A program made the translations under genes and the position numbers. Shown in pieces: positions 1 to 7,552 of a stretch of 31,820 nt of DNA. The DNA comes from Proteobacteria bacterium UBA1148. Lineage in GTDB: Bacteria; Pseudomonadota; Gammaproteobacteria; Steroidobacterales; Rariloculaceae. The stretch spans positions 1,508-33,327 of the forward strand of contig DBZY01000025.1 of NCBI GenBank assembly GCA_002311835.1, in the 5' to 3' direction. Within the stretch, counting starts at the first letter, position 1. Every line of letters starts with the position of its first letter. Below the pieces are notes generated by a model. It was not told the origin of the DNA. It saw only the letters and a list, made by a program, of their open reading frames with translations, and made no database searches.

Positions 1-156
1 TTCGTTAAGTTCCGCTTCGTCAGGTTCCTCAGGGTTCAGAGCGGCCTGTTTCTCAGCCTTCCGCAGAGCCTTCTTTTCCTCCTTGGCCCTGCGCTTTTCC
101 TTTTTCGCCTGCTCACGCATGCGTTTTGCGTGGGTTTGTGGTCCTGGTCTGCCCAT
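1..156 (-). CDS. Small Lys/Arg/Glu-rich basic protein, 3' end outside window
   Basis: Reading leftward from an ATG at 156-154 gives 52 codons without a stop up to the window edge, so the C-terminus is missing. The protein starts MGRPGPQTHAKRMREQAKKE and continues as a highly charged, probably helical stretch rich in Lys, Arg, Glu and Ala before turning acidic (Pro-Glu-Glu-Pro-Asp-Glu). A GAAGGG-type ribosome site lies about 8 nt upstream of the ATG. Short proteins opening with this kind of TxAKRxREQxKxEK motif recur in proteobacteria as uncharacterised, possibly nucleic-acid-associated, proteins; that is recollection of a pattern and no function is assigned. It is divergent from the selenoprotein gene at 389, with 232 bases between them in which I see no gene or convincing promoter. 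Confidence 0.65.
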   Translation of the reverse strand, partial: MGRPGPQTHAKRMREQAKKEKRRAKEEKKALRKAEKQAALNPEEPDEAELNE

Positions 157-388
157 GAAGGGTTCCCTTCAGATAGAAAATGTCCAACCACGTTAACAGA
201 AACTACATTTAAATGCGGACAAAGATCTCACACCATCTGCATCTGGACCCGGGGTCTCAGAAGGTAAAAAAATCCCATCGAACGCATAGGGAGACAAGTA
301 TTGCTCGGTTGCCAGACACGTCTATTCGCGCAACAATGCACATATACACACCTAACTCGATAGCGACCAAAATCTGAGGAAATGGTCA

Positions 389-1015
389 ATGAAAAAATTA
401 CCCTCCTTTTTGACAACTGGTTTCACGGTCGTGGTGGGGAGCTTGTTTATTAGCAGCCCACTCCTCGCGCAAGGAATGGGGCCGAATTTAGAAAATATGT
501 TCCTAAACGAAGACACCGATAACTTCGATCCAGGCGTTCCCGTTGGCATGCAGTTCCCGATGATACGCGCACGTTATGAAGGGGAAGAAATTACTAGCAT
601 CGATGGGTTCCACGGAGACAAAGGTTTGATATTTCTGGCCGTACGCTCTGCTGACTGGTGACCTTTCTGTAGAGCGCAGCTCGGGCAGCTGCAGGAACAC
701 GTTGATGCTTACGAACAGGCGGGGGTTGGCATTGTTGTCATAACCTATGATGCACCAGAGCTACAGCAGGCATTTGTCAATGCAGGCGGCATTACTTATC
801 CATTCATCTCAGATATCGATGCCAACACGATGAACGCACTTGGCATTCTGAATGAGCAATACGAACCGGGCGAACCAGCCTATGGTATCCCTCACCCTGG
901 TGTGTTCGTCGTAAATCCCAACAATGAGATTGTCGGCAAAATATTTGTTGAGAGTTTCCGGGAAAGGGTCGACGGAGAAGGCACGCTTCAATATGCATTG
1001 GGGGTGCTGGAGTAA
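389..1015 (+). CDS. Exported peroxiredoxin/thioredoxin-fold selenoprotein (Sec at in-frame UGA 659-661)
   Basis: The frame opened by ATG 389 (GAGGA ribosome site at 376-380) is interrupted by TGA at 659-661, then continues without a further stop to TAA at 1013-1015. Read through, it gives 208 residues: a Sec signal peptide (about 1-27, ending LLAQ) and an AhpC/TSA-type redoxin domain. The codons around the TGA read Ser-Ala-Asp-Trp-[TGA]-Pro-Phe-Cys, so the TGA replaces the first Cys of the WCPxC active site usual in such periplasmic redoxins, giving U91xxC94. Downstream the domain is intact (VVITYDAPE, ISDIDANTM, then GIPHPGVFVV at the C-terminal end). A SECIS-like hairpin follows the TGA. 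Selenocysteine is the most economical reading; a nonsense mutation or a sequencing error is the alternative. The likely role is thiol peroxide or disulfide chemistry in the periplasm. An automatic annotation would split it into 389-661 and 830-1015. Confidence 0.8.
659..697 (+). promoter_or_regulatory. UGA codon plus candidate bacterial SECIS hairpin
   Basis: After the UGA (659-661) an upper stem forms between CAGCT (677-681) and AGCTG (687-691), extended by G676-C692, around the five-base loop CGGGC (682-686). A lower stem can form between TTCTG (665-669) and CAGGAA (692-697, with one bulge; it competes with the G676-C692 pair). The loop starts 20 nt after the UGA and has G at its second position. 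Both features match what is known of bacterial SECIS elements, which lie inside the coding region roughly 16-37 nt from the UGA and present a G early in a small loop for SelB. The pairing was found by eye; no energy was computed. Confidence 0.6.
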
Positions 1016-1033
1016 GCCCCGGAGATTTCGGCC

Positions 1034-1861
1034 ATGCTAAATCAGCGGATGTTGCCACTGCTCGTGCTTCTTTGTATCCAACCGCCTAGCGGATTGGCCC
1101 AGAGCATTACGACTACAGATTTTGATCCTCGAGATTTCTCAGGTATCTGGTACCAATATGGAGGTCAAATAAGATTCCGCCCCGGCGGAATTCCGGTAGG
1201 TGTTCCCTTCGGCCTGAATAGGCCACCCTTAACGCCTGAAGGTGAAGCGAAGTACCTGACGCATATCCCGACCCGCAGTGCCGATCCACGCGTGCCAGCC
1301 GTAGATGACCCCGCACTTTCAAACGACCCCACCTTCGCGTGTAATCCTCTCGGTTTTCCTCGTGTAATGGAAGATACTTCTCCACGAACATTCGAATTCA
1401 TCCACATCGATGGCAGGGTGCTGCAACTTCTGCAGCAGGGTCGGACACTGCGTGAATTCTGGATGGATGGGAGAGAAATCCCATCACCCGAGAACATGGA
1501 TAATATCGGACCCTCCTGGTACGGGCACTCGGTCGCCGAATGGGAAGGGGATGAATTAATCGTCAATACGGTAGGCATGGATGATCGTGCCTGGCTTGAT
1601 CAAAATGGTAATGTGAAGAGCTTTGAGGCACGGATACAGGAGCGATACAGAAGGGTCAATGCAGATACACTGGAACTTCAAATGACGCTCTACGACCCGG
1701 TAAGTTATACCGCCTCCTGGGTCAGCGACACAAGAACTTTCAAACGTGAATCACCAGAGAGGCTTACCTTCTTTGGTTGGTACGGCATGTTCTCCGGAGT
1801 GACAGATCTTATGTGTGCACCTCTTAACGCAATCGAGCGACAAAGAGATGGGGCTTACTGA
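1034..1861 (+). CDS. Exported protein of unknown function, GHSVxEWEGD module
   Basis: A 275-residue protein with a Sec signal peptide (about 1-22, ending GLAQ). The mature part begins with an FSGIW motif. It carries PPLTPEGEA, a CNPLGFPR loop, GRTLREFWMDGR, the signature YGHSVAEWEGDELIVNT, then an acidic/aromatic stretch and ERYRRVNADTLELQMTLYDP near the C-terminus. The same order of motifs recurs in at least six other proteins of this window, so it belongs to a local paralogous family. It lacks the DUF6152-like N-terminal module. Only 18 bases separate it from the selenoprotein and 27 from the next paralog, so all three are likely co-transcribed. GGAG lies upstream of the ATG. No catalytic residues can be named; a periplasmic beta-rich binding or enzymatic role is only a guess. 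Confidence 0.85.
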   Translation: MLNQRMLPLLVLLCIQPPSGLAQSITTTDFDPRDFSGIWYQYGGQIRFRPGGIPVGVPFGLNRPPLTPEGEAKYLTHIPTRSADPRVPAVDDPALSNDPTFACNPLGFPRVMEDTSPRTFEFIHIDGRVLQLLQQGRTLREFWMDGREIPSPENMDNIGPSWYGHSVAEWEGDELIVNTVGMDDRAWLDQNGNVKSFEARIQERYRRVNADTLELQMTLYDPVSYTASWVSDTRTFKRESPERLTFFGWYGMFSGVTDLMCAPLNAIERQRDGAY

Positions 1862-1888
1862 ATCGCGCGCTATACCTGGAGCAATATA

Positions 1889-2908
1889 ATGACCATCAAA
1901 GAAAGCGCAGTCCTCATATTAATGGCTTTACCCATAACCTCTCTGGCTCATCATTCGCGTGCAGAGTTTTCGGTTGGAAGCCAAGCCCAAGAGCTTGATG
2001 GAGAACTTGTGGAAATCGTTTGGAGAAATCCACACCCTCGATTCACTTTGCGAAGTGTGAATGACTCTGGCCAGGAAGAGCTTTGGGAACTAGAAGCATA
2101 CGGCAATGCCGCATCACTACAGAGAACGGGGATAACGGGCGACAATTTTATGCTTGGAGAACAAGTGAGAGTTGTGGGACGGACATCAACGCGACGCGAC
2201 AGAGTCATGCTTACCACACACATGCTTCTCTCAGATGGAACGGAAGCCATACTCGAGTATCACGCTGGACCGTATTGGTCGGAACAGTATATTGGTGGAG
2301 AAGAGACCTGGACTATTGATGAAGAAGCCGTACTGCGAAGAGCTGCCGAGGAGAACCGGGGGATCTTTCGAGTTTGGAGCATTCGCAGGCGAGGTCTAGA
2401 CACCGAGCGCTTCTCTTATACAGAGGAAGCCATAGCAGGACGCGCGGACTTTGATCCACTCGACAGCTTTCTTACACGCTGCGAACAGCCCGGAATGCCA
2501 ATGACCATGATGCGCCCGCAACGGTATGAGCTCATCAACCGAGGCGGGACCATAGTGTTGCTTAACCAATACTTCGATACCGCGCGGACCATCCATATGA
2601 CCGCATTAGAAGGAGCGACCGATGATCAACCGATGAGCCACCTAGGCTATTCCGTGGGGCGCTGGGAAGGAAACGTACTTGTCGTTGAAACAAGCCGCAT
2701 TAATTGGCCCTACCTCGACGCCATCGGCACACCTCAAAGCGAAGCAGTCGAGTCTGTAGAACGATTCACTTTGAGCGAAGATCAGAGTCGTTTGGACTTC
2801 CACATAACAATAACTGATCCAACAATGTTCACCGAACCGGGGGTATACGAGAAGTACTGGTTGGCTCTCGGCGAAGAAATCTTACCCTACAACTGTCTTC
2901 CCGAGTGA
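1889..2908 (+). CDS. Exported two-module protein: DUF6152-like plus GYSVGRWEG module
   Basis: This protein has 339 residues. The signal peptide ends SLA, directly before His-His-Ser, so the mature protein would begin HHSRAEF. The N-terminal module (about 21-125) has the DUF6152 pattern: HHS, an LDGELVEIVWRNPHP segment, LWELEAYGNAASLQR, and a V[RV]VxGRxS turn. A linker with GIFRVWSI leads to the C-terminal module, which has CEQPGMP, RTIHM, LGYSVGRWEGNVLVVET, SVERFTLSEDQSRLDF and a closing PYNCLPE. The ribosome site GGAG is at 1878-1881. It lies in tandem with 1034-1861 and 3001-4047. The family is of unknown function; export and the two-module architecture are what the sequence supports. Confidence 0.85.
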   Translation: MTIKESAVLILMALPITSLAHHSRAEFSVGSQAQELDGELVEIVWRNPHPRFTLRSVNDSGQEELWELEAYGNAASLQRTGITGDNFMLGEQVRVVGRTSTRRDRVMLTTHMLLSDGTEAILEYHAGPYWSEQYIGGEETWTIDEEAVLRRAAEENRGIFRVWSIRRRGLDTERFSYTEEAIAGRADFDPLDSFLTRCEQPGMPMTMMRPQRYELINRGGTIVLLNQYFDTARTIHMTALEGATDDQPMSHLGYSVGRWEGNVLVVETSRINWPYLDAIGTPQSEAVESVERFTLSEDQSRLDFHITITDPTMFTEPGVYEKYWLALGEEILPYNCLPE

Positions 2909-3000
2909 GCCTACACGTAGACCGTAGGCGTCGTAGATTCAGATTAAACCCATTCCGTGTGGGAGGGTGTTCCCGGATCAGATAGAATCGTCTTCTGTAT

Positions 3001-4047
3001 ATGATGCCGGAGGCCAACGTTGTGATCGTATCACCACGCCTAGTTAGGAATTCCTTCTTTATTATTCCCACTGGGTTAATCATCGCTGCAACAGATGTGG
3101 CCATCGCCCATCACTCCATAGTCCCATTTGATCAAAATACCTTTATAGAACTTGATGGAGTGGTATCGGAAGTACTCTGGAGAAACCCGCATGTTCGACT
3201 CAAGATGCGGGTTCAGAACGATGCCGGTGAAGAAGAAGAGTGGGAGCTTGAGGGAGACTCTGCAAACGCTACAGCAAGAAGGGGTCTAACACGAGATTCT
3301 ATTAGTGCGGGCAATCGAATCCGGGTTGCAGGAAATCCCTCAATACGCGAACGCAGAGAACTATTGCTCACAAACATTCTCATGCCGAATGGCGAGGAGT
3401 ACCTAGCAACAGAACGCCCACGTCCATGGAGGTGGACGGAGGAGCGAGCGGGTGTGACATCACCTGACACGAGTTCAGATCCAAGTATTTTCCATACCTG
3501 GAGTTTTGAGGAAGCACATCGGCCCCGAGAGCCGTTCGTATTCACTCCCGCAGCTCAAGCTGCAAGAGCGGCCTGGGATCCATTTACCGATATGCTGGCA
3601 CTTCGCTGCATAGCACCAGGGATGCCGAATGCCATGCTCAACCCTTATCCGATCGAATTCATTGATGAGGGAAACTATATTCGCGTAAGAATAGAGCAAT
3701 GGGAAGCCACTCGACTGATCGATATGGTATCTGAAGAAATTCCGGAAGATGCTCCCTCCAGTTCACTCGGTTACTCTATAGGTCGCTGGGAAGACGAAAC
3801 ACTGATTGTGGAGACAAAACAGATTGATTTTTCGTATCTTGATGATGCTGGTACACCAATGAGTGCTGACGTGGAAATGACAGAACGATTTACTCTCAGC
3901 GAGAGTGGCACTCGCCTTGACTATGAAGTCACGGTCACTGATCCACCGAACCTCACTGAACCGGCAGTTGAAGATGCTGCCTGGAGGTGGGTACCAGGCA
4001 CGGAAATCAGCCCCTATGAGTGCATCCCGGAGCAAATCGAATTCTAA
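3001..4047 (+). CDS. Exported two-module protein: DUF6152-like plus GYSIGRWED module
   Basis: A 348-residue paralog of 1889-2908 with the same architecture. The signal peptide ends AIA before HHSIVPFD. The N-terminal module contains LDGVVSEVLWRNPHVR, EEWELEGDSANATARRG and VAGNPS. A linker with HTWSFEE leads to RCIAPGMPNAML, IEFIDEGNYIRVRIEQWE, LGYSIGRWEDETLIVET, TERFTLSESGTRLDY and a final PYECIPEQIEF. Two ATGs stand side by side at 3001 and 3004 and neither has a strong ribosome site. The leader region (residues 1-36) is longer than in its relatives, so a later start inside it is possible. The gap of 92 bases from the previous gene holds nothing recognisable. Function unknown. Confidence 0.85.
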   Translation: MMPEANVVIVSPRLVRNSFFIIPTGLIIAATDVAIAHHSIVPFDQNTFIELDGVVSEVLWRNPHVRLKMRVQNDAGEEEEWELEGDSANATARRGLTRDSISAGNRIRVAGNPSIRERRELLLTNILMPNGEEYLATERPRPWRWTEERAGVTSPDTSSDPSIFHTWSFEEAHRPREPFVFTPAAQAARAAWDPFTDMLALRCIAPGMPNAMLNPYPIEFIDEGNYIRVRIEQWEATRLIDMVSEEIPEDAPSSSLGYSIGRWEDETLIVETKQIDFSYLDDAGTPMSADVEMTERFTLSESGTRLDYEVTVTDPPNLTEPAVEDAAWRWVPGTEISPYECIPEQIEF

Positions 4048-4241
4048 TTAACAAATCACATCAGATGGATGTTGATGTTTCCGAAATCGATAAAATTAGC
4101 TACTCTAAAATTGTCAAGAAACTACAGTGGAATCGGTTTCATAAAATATTAAATATCTTGCGGGTTGATACATTCTATGCGGCGGCATCTTCGCTGGTTG
4201 CGGCGTTTGATCTACCAAAAGCAACGTAAATAAGGAGTAGC

Positions 4242-4829
4242 ATGAGAATTCGACAACATCCTGTGAATTTAAAATTTCCAGGCAGATTCTTCACCTTAGT
4301 GTTTACCGGCATACTATTCGCCTGTTCACAACCAACCGTTGCGCATCACTCTTTCCCACCTCTCCTTACAGAAGATGGGGAGGAAGTAATCCGGATCTTT
4401 GAGGGCTCCATTGAACTTTTCAAATTGCTCAACCCACATACCGCATTAATCGTAAATGTTACGAACGAAAATGACGTCGAGGAGCGTTGGTTGATTGAAT
4501 TCAGCGCCTCCTTTTCACTTGTTCGCGAGGGTTGGACGGACGATACACTGAGTCCCGGAGATAAAATAACAATCGCAATTCTTGCTTCTCGCAGTTCTAA
4601 TCGTGGTCGTCTCCGAGCGGTGCTGGTACATGGAGAACCCTCACAATTGTTTGTCGCATACGGCATCCGAGGTGATACCCCAATTATGAGCCGGCTCCGA
4701 GAAAGACTTCCAACCTGTGAAACCATCGAGGGACGTTTGGATAGAACTGCATGCTTCAGCGTGGACGCTCAGGCGTTACACGCGCTTGAAGAAGAATTCC
4801 CAGGTCAAATGGGATACGTAATGCCATGA
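4242..4829 (+). CDS. Exported DUF6152-like single-module protein
   Basis: The protein has 195 residues. It carries a signal peptide ending TVA before HHSFPPL, then a DUF6152-like module with FEGSIELFKLLNPHTALIV, EERWLIEFSASFSLVREGW and PGDKITIAI. A Cys-containing C-terminal tail (TCETIEGRLDRTACF) is not seen in the fused paralogs. A strong AGGAG site is at 4232-4236. A Cys in the leader (ILFAC) hints at a lipoprotein, but the fit to a lipobox is poor. Its stop codon overlaps the start of 4826-5617 by four bases (ATGA), and that partner holds the other module; together the two genes correspond to one fused gene such as 1889-2908. The product probably acts with its partner in the periplasm. Function unknown. 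Confidence 0.82.
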   Translation: MRIRQHPVNLKFPGRFFTLVFTGILFACSQPTVAHHSFPPLLTEDGEEVIRIFEGSIELFKLLNPHTALIVNVTNENDVEERWLIEFSASFSLVREGWTDDTLSPGDKITIAILASRSSNRGRLRAVLVHGEPSQLFVAYGIRGDTPIMSRLRERLPTCETIEGRLDRTACFSVDAQALHALEEEFPGQMGYVMP

Positions 4830-5617
4830 AAAAAATACTCGGGTCGAAGCGACCGGAAAGAGAACGGAGAGGTAAAATTGGAGCGCTACCATATTTCTTG
4901 GTAATTGCTGGCGCTATCAGCCATGTCATCACACATGCTCAGACGCCTGACGCCCAAAACGCAAACTCTGAATTAGATTTCTCTGGTGTATACACAACAT
5001 TCGATGGTCCGGGTGTACGTACCTTTACAAAACCTGAAGCCTACCCGTTCACCGTCGAAGGAGAACGATCGTTCAGTGCTCACACTCCTGAGGGGCTCGT
5101 CGGAGATCCTAATCAATACGACTGCACCCCGGAAGATATGCCGCAGATCCTGCTTTGGGGCGTAAGTATCATGCAGATCGCTCACGAGGATGAGCAAATT
5201 GTAATGAGTTTGGAACGCGGCGATACAGTCCGTTCGATCCACATGAATGGCGCTACACCACCCGCGGGTCAGCCACACACTGCACTTGGCCACTCGGTGG
5301 GACACTGGTCAGGAGTTGTATTAACCGTCGAAACAACCCACATAGCAGGCGGAGTTATGTTCGCAGCTGAGGGTCATCCGGTCAGCCAGGAAACTCGCGT
5401 TACAGAACGTTACTGGCGCAAACCCGGAGAAACCCATCTCCAAATGGAGTTAGTGGTCGACGATCCAGTTAACTATACACAGCCTATATCGTTCGCGCGG
5501 GAGTGGGCATGGTCTCCTGACGAACAAGTTCGCCCTTACAACTGCGTTAGTTTGGGACTACAGGAATCCGAAGCTGTAGATATAAATGAATTGATGCGCA
5601 GATTAGAGCAGCTGTAA
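4826..5617 (+). CDS. Exported GHSVGHW-module protein, split partner of the preceding gene
   Basis: This 263-residue protein has a basic N-terminus (KRPERERRGK) followed by a hydrophobic leader ending THAQ, so it is probably exported. The mature part has DFSGVYTTFDGPG, YDCTPEDMPQILL, SIHMNGATPPAG, LGHSVGHWSGVVLTVETTH, TERYWRKPGETHLQMELVVDDP and RPYNCVSLGL, the C-terminal module of the family. It lacks the His-His DUF6152-like module, which lies in the gene immediately upstream and overlaps it by ATGA, suggesting translational coupling and a stoichiometric pair. In the signature, Ser-Gly-Val replaces the usual Glu-Gly-Asp, so this member may have diverged. Function unknown. Confidence 0.82.
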   Translation: MKKILGSKRPERERRGKIGALPYFLVIAGAISHVITHAQTPDAQNANSELDFSGVYTTFDGPGVRTFTKPEAYPFTVEGERSFSAHTPEGLVGDPNQYDCTPEDMPQILLWGVSIMQIAHEDEQIVMSLERGDTVRSIHMNGATPPAGQPHTALGHSVGHWSGVVLTVETTHIAGGVMFAAEGHPVSQETRVTERYWRKPGETHLQMELVVDDPVNYTQPISFAREWAWSPDEQVRPYNCVSLGLQESEAVDINELMRRLEQL

Positions 5618-5627
5618 CAACTGAAGC

Positions 5628-5663
5628 TAGCAATCCTTGCTATTTCACGGCATGACGATGCCG
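5628..5663. terminator. Two adjacent inverted repeats between convergent genes
   Basis: The 61-base gap between the convergent genes ending at 5617 (+) and 5679 (-) holds two perfect six-base-pair hairpins: TAGCAA/TTGCTA with loop TCC (5628-5642), followed by TTT on the plus strand, and CGGCAT/ATGCCG with loop GACG (5648-5663). The position fits a bidirectional transcription stop, but neither hairpin has a convincing T-run. The terminator call is an inference from position. Confidence 0.3.
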
Positions 5664-5678
5664 GATAGCCGATCGTGT

Positions 5679-6725
5679 CTAGCGGGCCTCGCAATCGTAA
5701 GGTCTGATTTGCTCACCTGGTATCCAATCCCAATACCCAGTTTGTCTAGCGGGCTCGGTGAACGTGAACGGATCAGTATGAATTGATTCGTAGTCAAGGC
5801 GAGTACCATCTTCGCTGAGCGTAAACCGTTCAACAATCTCCGCGGTTTCACCCTGAGGGGTACCACCATCATCGAAAAACTTGTCACTAATTCGAGTTGT
5901 CGTCACTACTAGCGTGTTTCTCTCCCAGTAGCCTACCGAATGGCCAACCGGCATCCGAAATCGGGTGCTCGTACTCGGCATGCTCTCGAGATGAATCGTG
6001 CGCACCACATCATACTCCTCGAGTCGCATGACTATCGTGTTGCGCTGATCGACAAACTCGACTGGAAACGGGCTGTTCATAACAGAGGGCATGCCCCGTG
6101 GAATGCAATCCAGAACTGGATCTTCCTCTAATGGGTTCCAAGCCTCTTGAGCAGTGAGAGCAGCCAGGGTAAAAGGAAGGTGGTCACTTTGTAGGAATAA
6201 GCCTTTCAAGTCCGGTCGGCTCCAGACCCTGAAGATACCCCGCGCCTCACTCCGACTGATTTCCGCAGCAACGGTAGATATCGGTGCGGGTTTGACCTCA
6301 TACCCCAACCTCATAGCGGGTCGAGGCCAAATCGGCAGATCAGTACCATCCTCCAAAGTTATGACAAATGCGGCCATCGCCGGCAAACCATGTCGCGAGA
6401 GAGCACCTGTGAGGGTTACGTGATCGCCCACTGCCACAACACCTTGCTCTATACCAATTCGTAGCAACGTGTTGGCAGAGGAGGACTCTACCCCCCAAAC
6501 TTCGTTCGCCGCCCCGTCATCAGTGCGTCGAAGATCCATCGTTACATGCGGATTACGCCAAGAAATAGCAAGAACCTCACCCTCAATTTTTACAATATTC
6601 TCCAGATCATAATAAAACGCTGAACCATGATGAGCTTCTGCTGAAACAAGCCCTAGCACGAGCAGAAAAAAGAAAAAGGCTCGATATATATCCACCGCTC
6701 TCCGTCGATCTGTGTCAAATATCAT
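5679..6725 (-). CDS. Exported two-module protein: DUF6152-like plus GHSVGYW module
   Basis: A 348-residue member of the local family on the opposite strand. A hydrophobic leader (FFFFLLVLGLV) ends AEA before HHGSAFYYD. The N-terminal module reads IEGEVLAISWRNPHVTMDL, VWGVESSSANTLLRIG and VTLTGALS. A GIFRVWSRPDLKG linker leads to CIPRGMPSVM, VEFVDQRNTIVMRLEEYD, RTIHLES, VGHSVGYWERNTLVVTT, VERFTLSEDGTRLDY and a final RPYDCEAR. A GAGG ribosome site lies about 9 nt before the ATG at 6725. It is downstream of and parallel to the single-module gene 6876-7313 (150-base gap) and convergent with 4826-5617. Function unknown. Confidence 0.85.
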   Translation of the reverse strand: MIFDTDRRRAVDIYRAFFFFLLVLGLVSAEAHHGSAFYYDLENIVKIEGEVLAISWRNPHVTMDLRRTDDGAANEVWGVESSSANTLLRIGIEQGVVAVGDHVTLTGALSRHGLPAMAAFVITLEDGTDLPIWPRPAMRLGYEVKPAPISTVAAEISRSEARGIFRVWSRPDLKGLFLQSDHLPFTLAALTAQEAWNPLEEDPVLDCIPRGMPSVMNSPFPVEFVDQRNTIVMRLEEYDVVRTIHLESMPSTSTRFRMPVGHSVGYWERNTLVVTTTRISDKFFDDGGTPQGETAEIVERFTLSEDGTRLDYESIHTDPFTFTEPARQTGYWDWIPGEQIRPYDCEAR

Positions 6726-6875
6726 CCACTTTCCCTCTGCTAGATACTGCTGCAGCTAATCTCAGATATATTGTATCCGCCGAGCAGACAAAAAAACCTG
6801 CCGAGGCCATAAACGTTATAGTCCCACAGAATCTCTGAGCAAAATTGACTTCACCAGGCAAAGTTAAGTGATATT

Positions 6876-7313
6876 TTAGTCCCGGTCTCTGCCACGGTTT
6901 CGACCCCTACCCCCGCGGCGTTCATCTCGCCGACGGCCGGTTTCAAAACTTGCACCATCAGAGTTACGAACGACAGAACGCATGCGGACAAACGCGGCGT
7001 CAGCTCGATGTGGTTGGCCGGTAACGGTGATCGCCTCACCAGGAACCATAAGTTCGGGGCCATATTCTCGACCTTCAGAATCCCGAAAACCACGGCTCCA
7101 CTCCACGGTCCATTGCTCAGTCTCTCCATCCACAGTCTCCACATCAATAGTCATTGCCGAATGTGGGCGTCGGCCAAGATACTCCGAAACAACACCTTCA
7201 ACGACAATAGTCTGACGCGTATCGTAATCCACGGACCAAGAGTGGTGTGCCTGGACACTAGTGGCTAGGCTAGCGATTGCGCTAATCAAGACAATCAATA
7301 TTTTATGCTTCAT
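6876..7313 (-). CDS. Small exported DUF6152-like protein with Arg/Gly-rich tail
   Basis: The protein has 145 residues. The signal peptide (about 1-22) ends VQA before HHSWSVDYD. The single DUF6152-like module has VEGVVSEYLGRRPHSAMTI, EQWTVEWSRGFRDSEG and PGEAITVTGQPHR. The usual WRNPH is changed to GRRPH. The last 25 or so residues are low-complexity and strongly basic (RRRDERRGGRGRNRGRDRD), unlike its relatives, and could bind polyanions or surface components. An AGGA ribosome site sits 8 nt before the ATG. It probably heads a two-gene transcript with 5679-6725. The divergent 239-base gap to 7553 should hold its promoter, but I could not identify one with confidence. Confidence 0.8.
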   Translation of the reverse strand: MKHKILIVLISAIASLATSVQAHHSWSVDYDTRQTIVVEGVVSEYLGRRPHSAMTIDVETVDGETEQWTVEWSRGFRDSEGREYGPELMVPGEAITVTGQPHRADAAFVRMRSVVRNSDGASFETGRRRDERRGGRGRNRGRDRD

Positions 7314-7552
7314 AGCATGTTCCTAGATTTCATAGCCTTAGCTTAACAAACGGCCAGGCTGAGGACAGTTAGTGCGATTGATCCTCATCGTACAAAATAA
7401 CGCCCAACTAGGCACTTGGTTGACACTGATTCTTTGTATTACACCATTAATTCTGTACGTCAGGCACTCTACTCTAATCCGATGTAGACTCGTCCAATAT
7501 AAGGGGAATTTTCTCCGACTTTATTCTAAAGACTATAGATACAGGATATGCA

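Noticed and set aside
830..1015. Separate small gene starting at ATG 830
   Set aside because: It is in the same frame as 389-661 and continues the redoxin domain with no stop between 662 and 830, so it is the C-terminal part of the selenoprotein.
4065..4229. Small plus-strand frame of about 54 codons between two paralogs (MDVDVSEIDKISYS...)
   Set aside because: It has no ribosome site and no recognisable motif, and sits in a 194-base gap. The AGGAG just after it serves the next gene. It could be a real micro-gene but there is nothing to support it.
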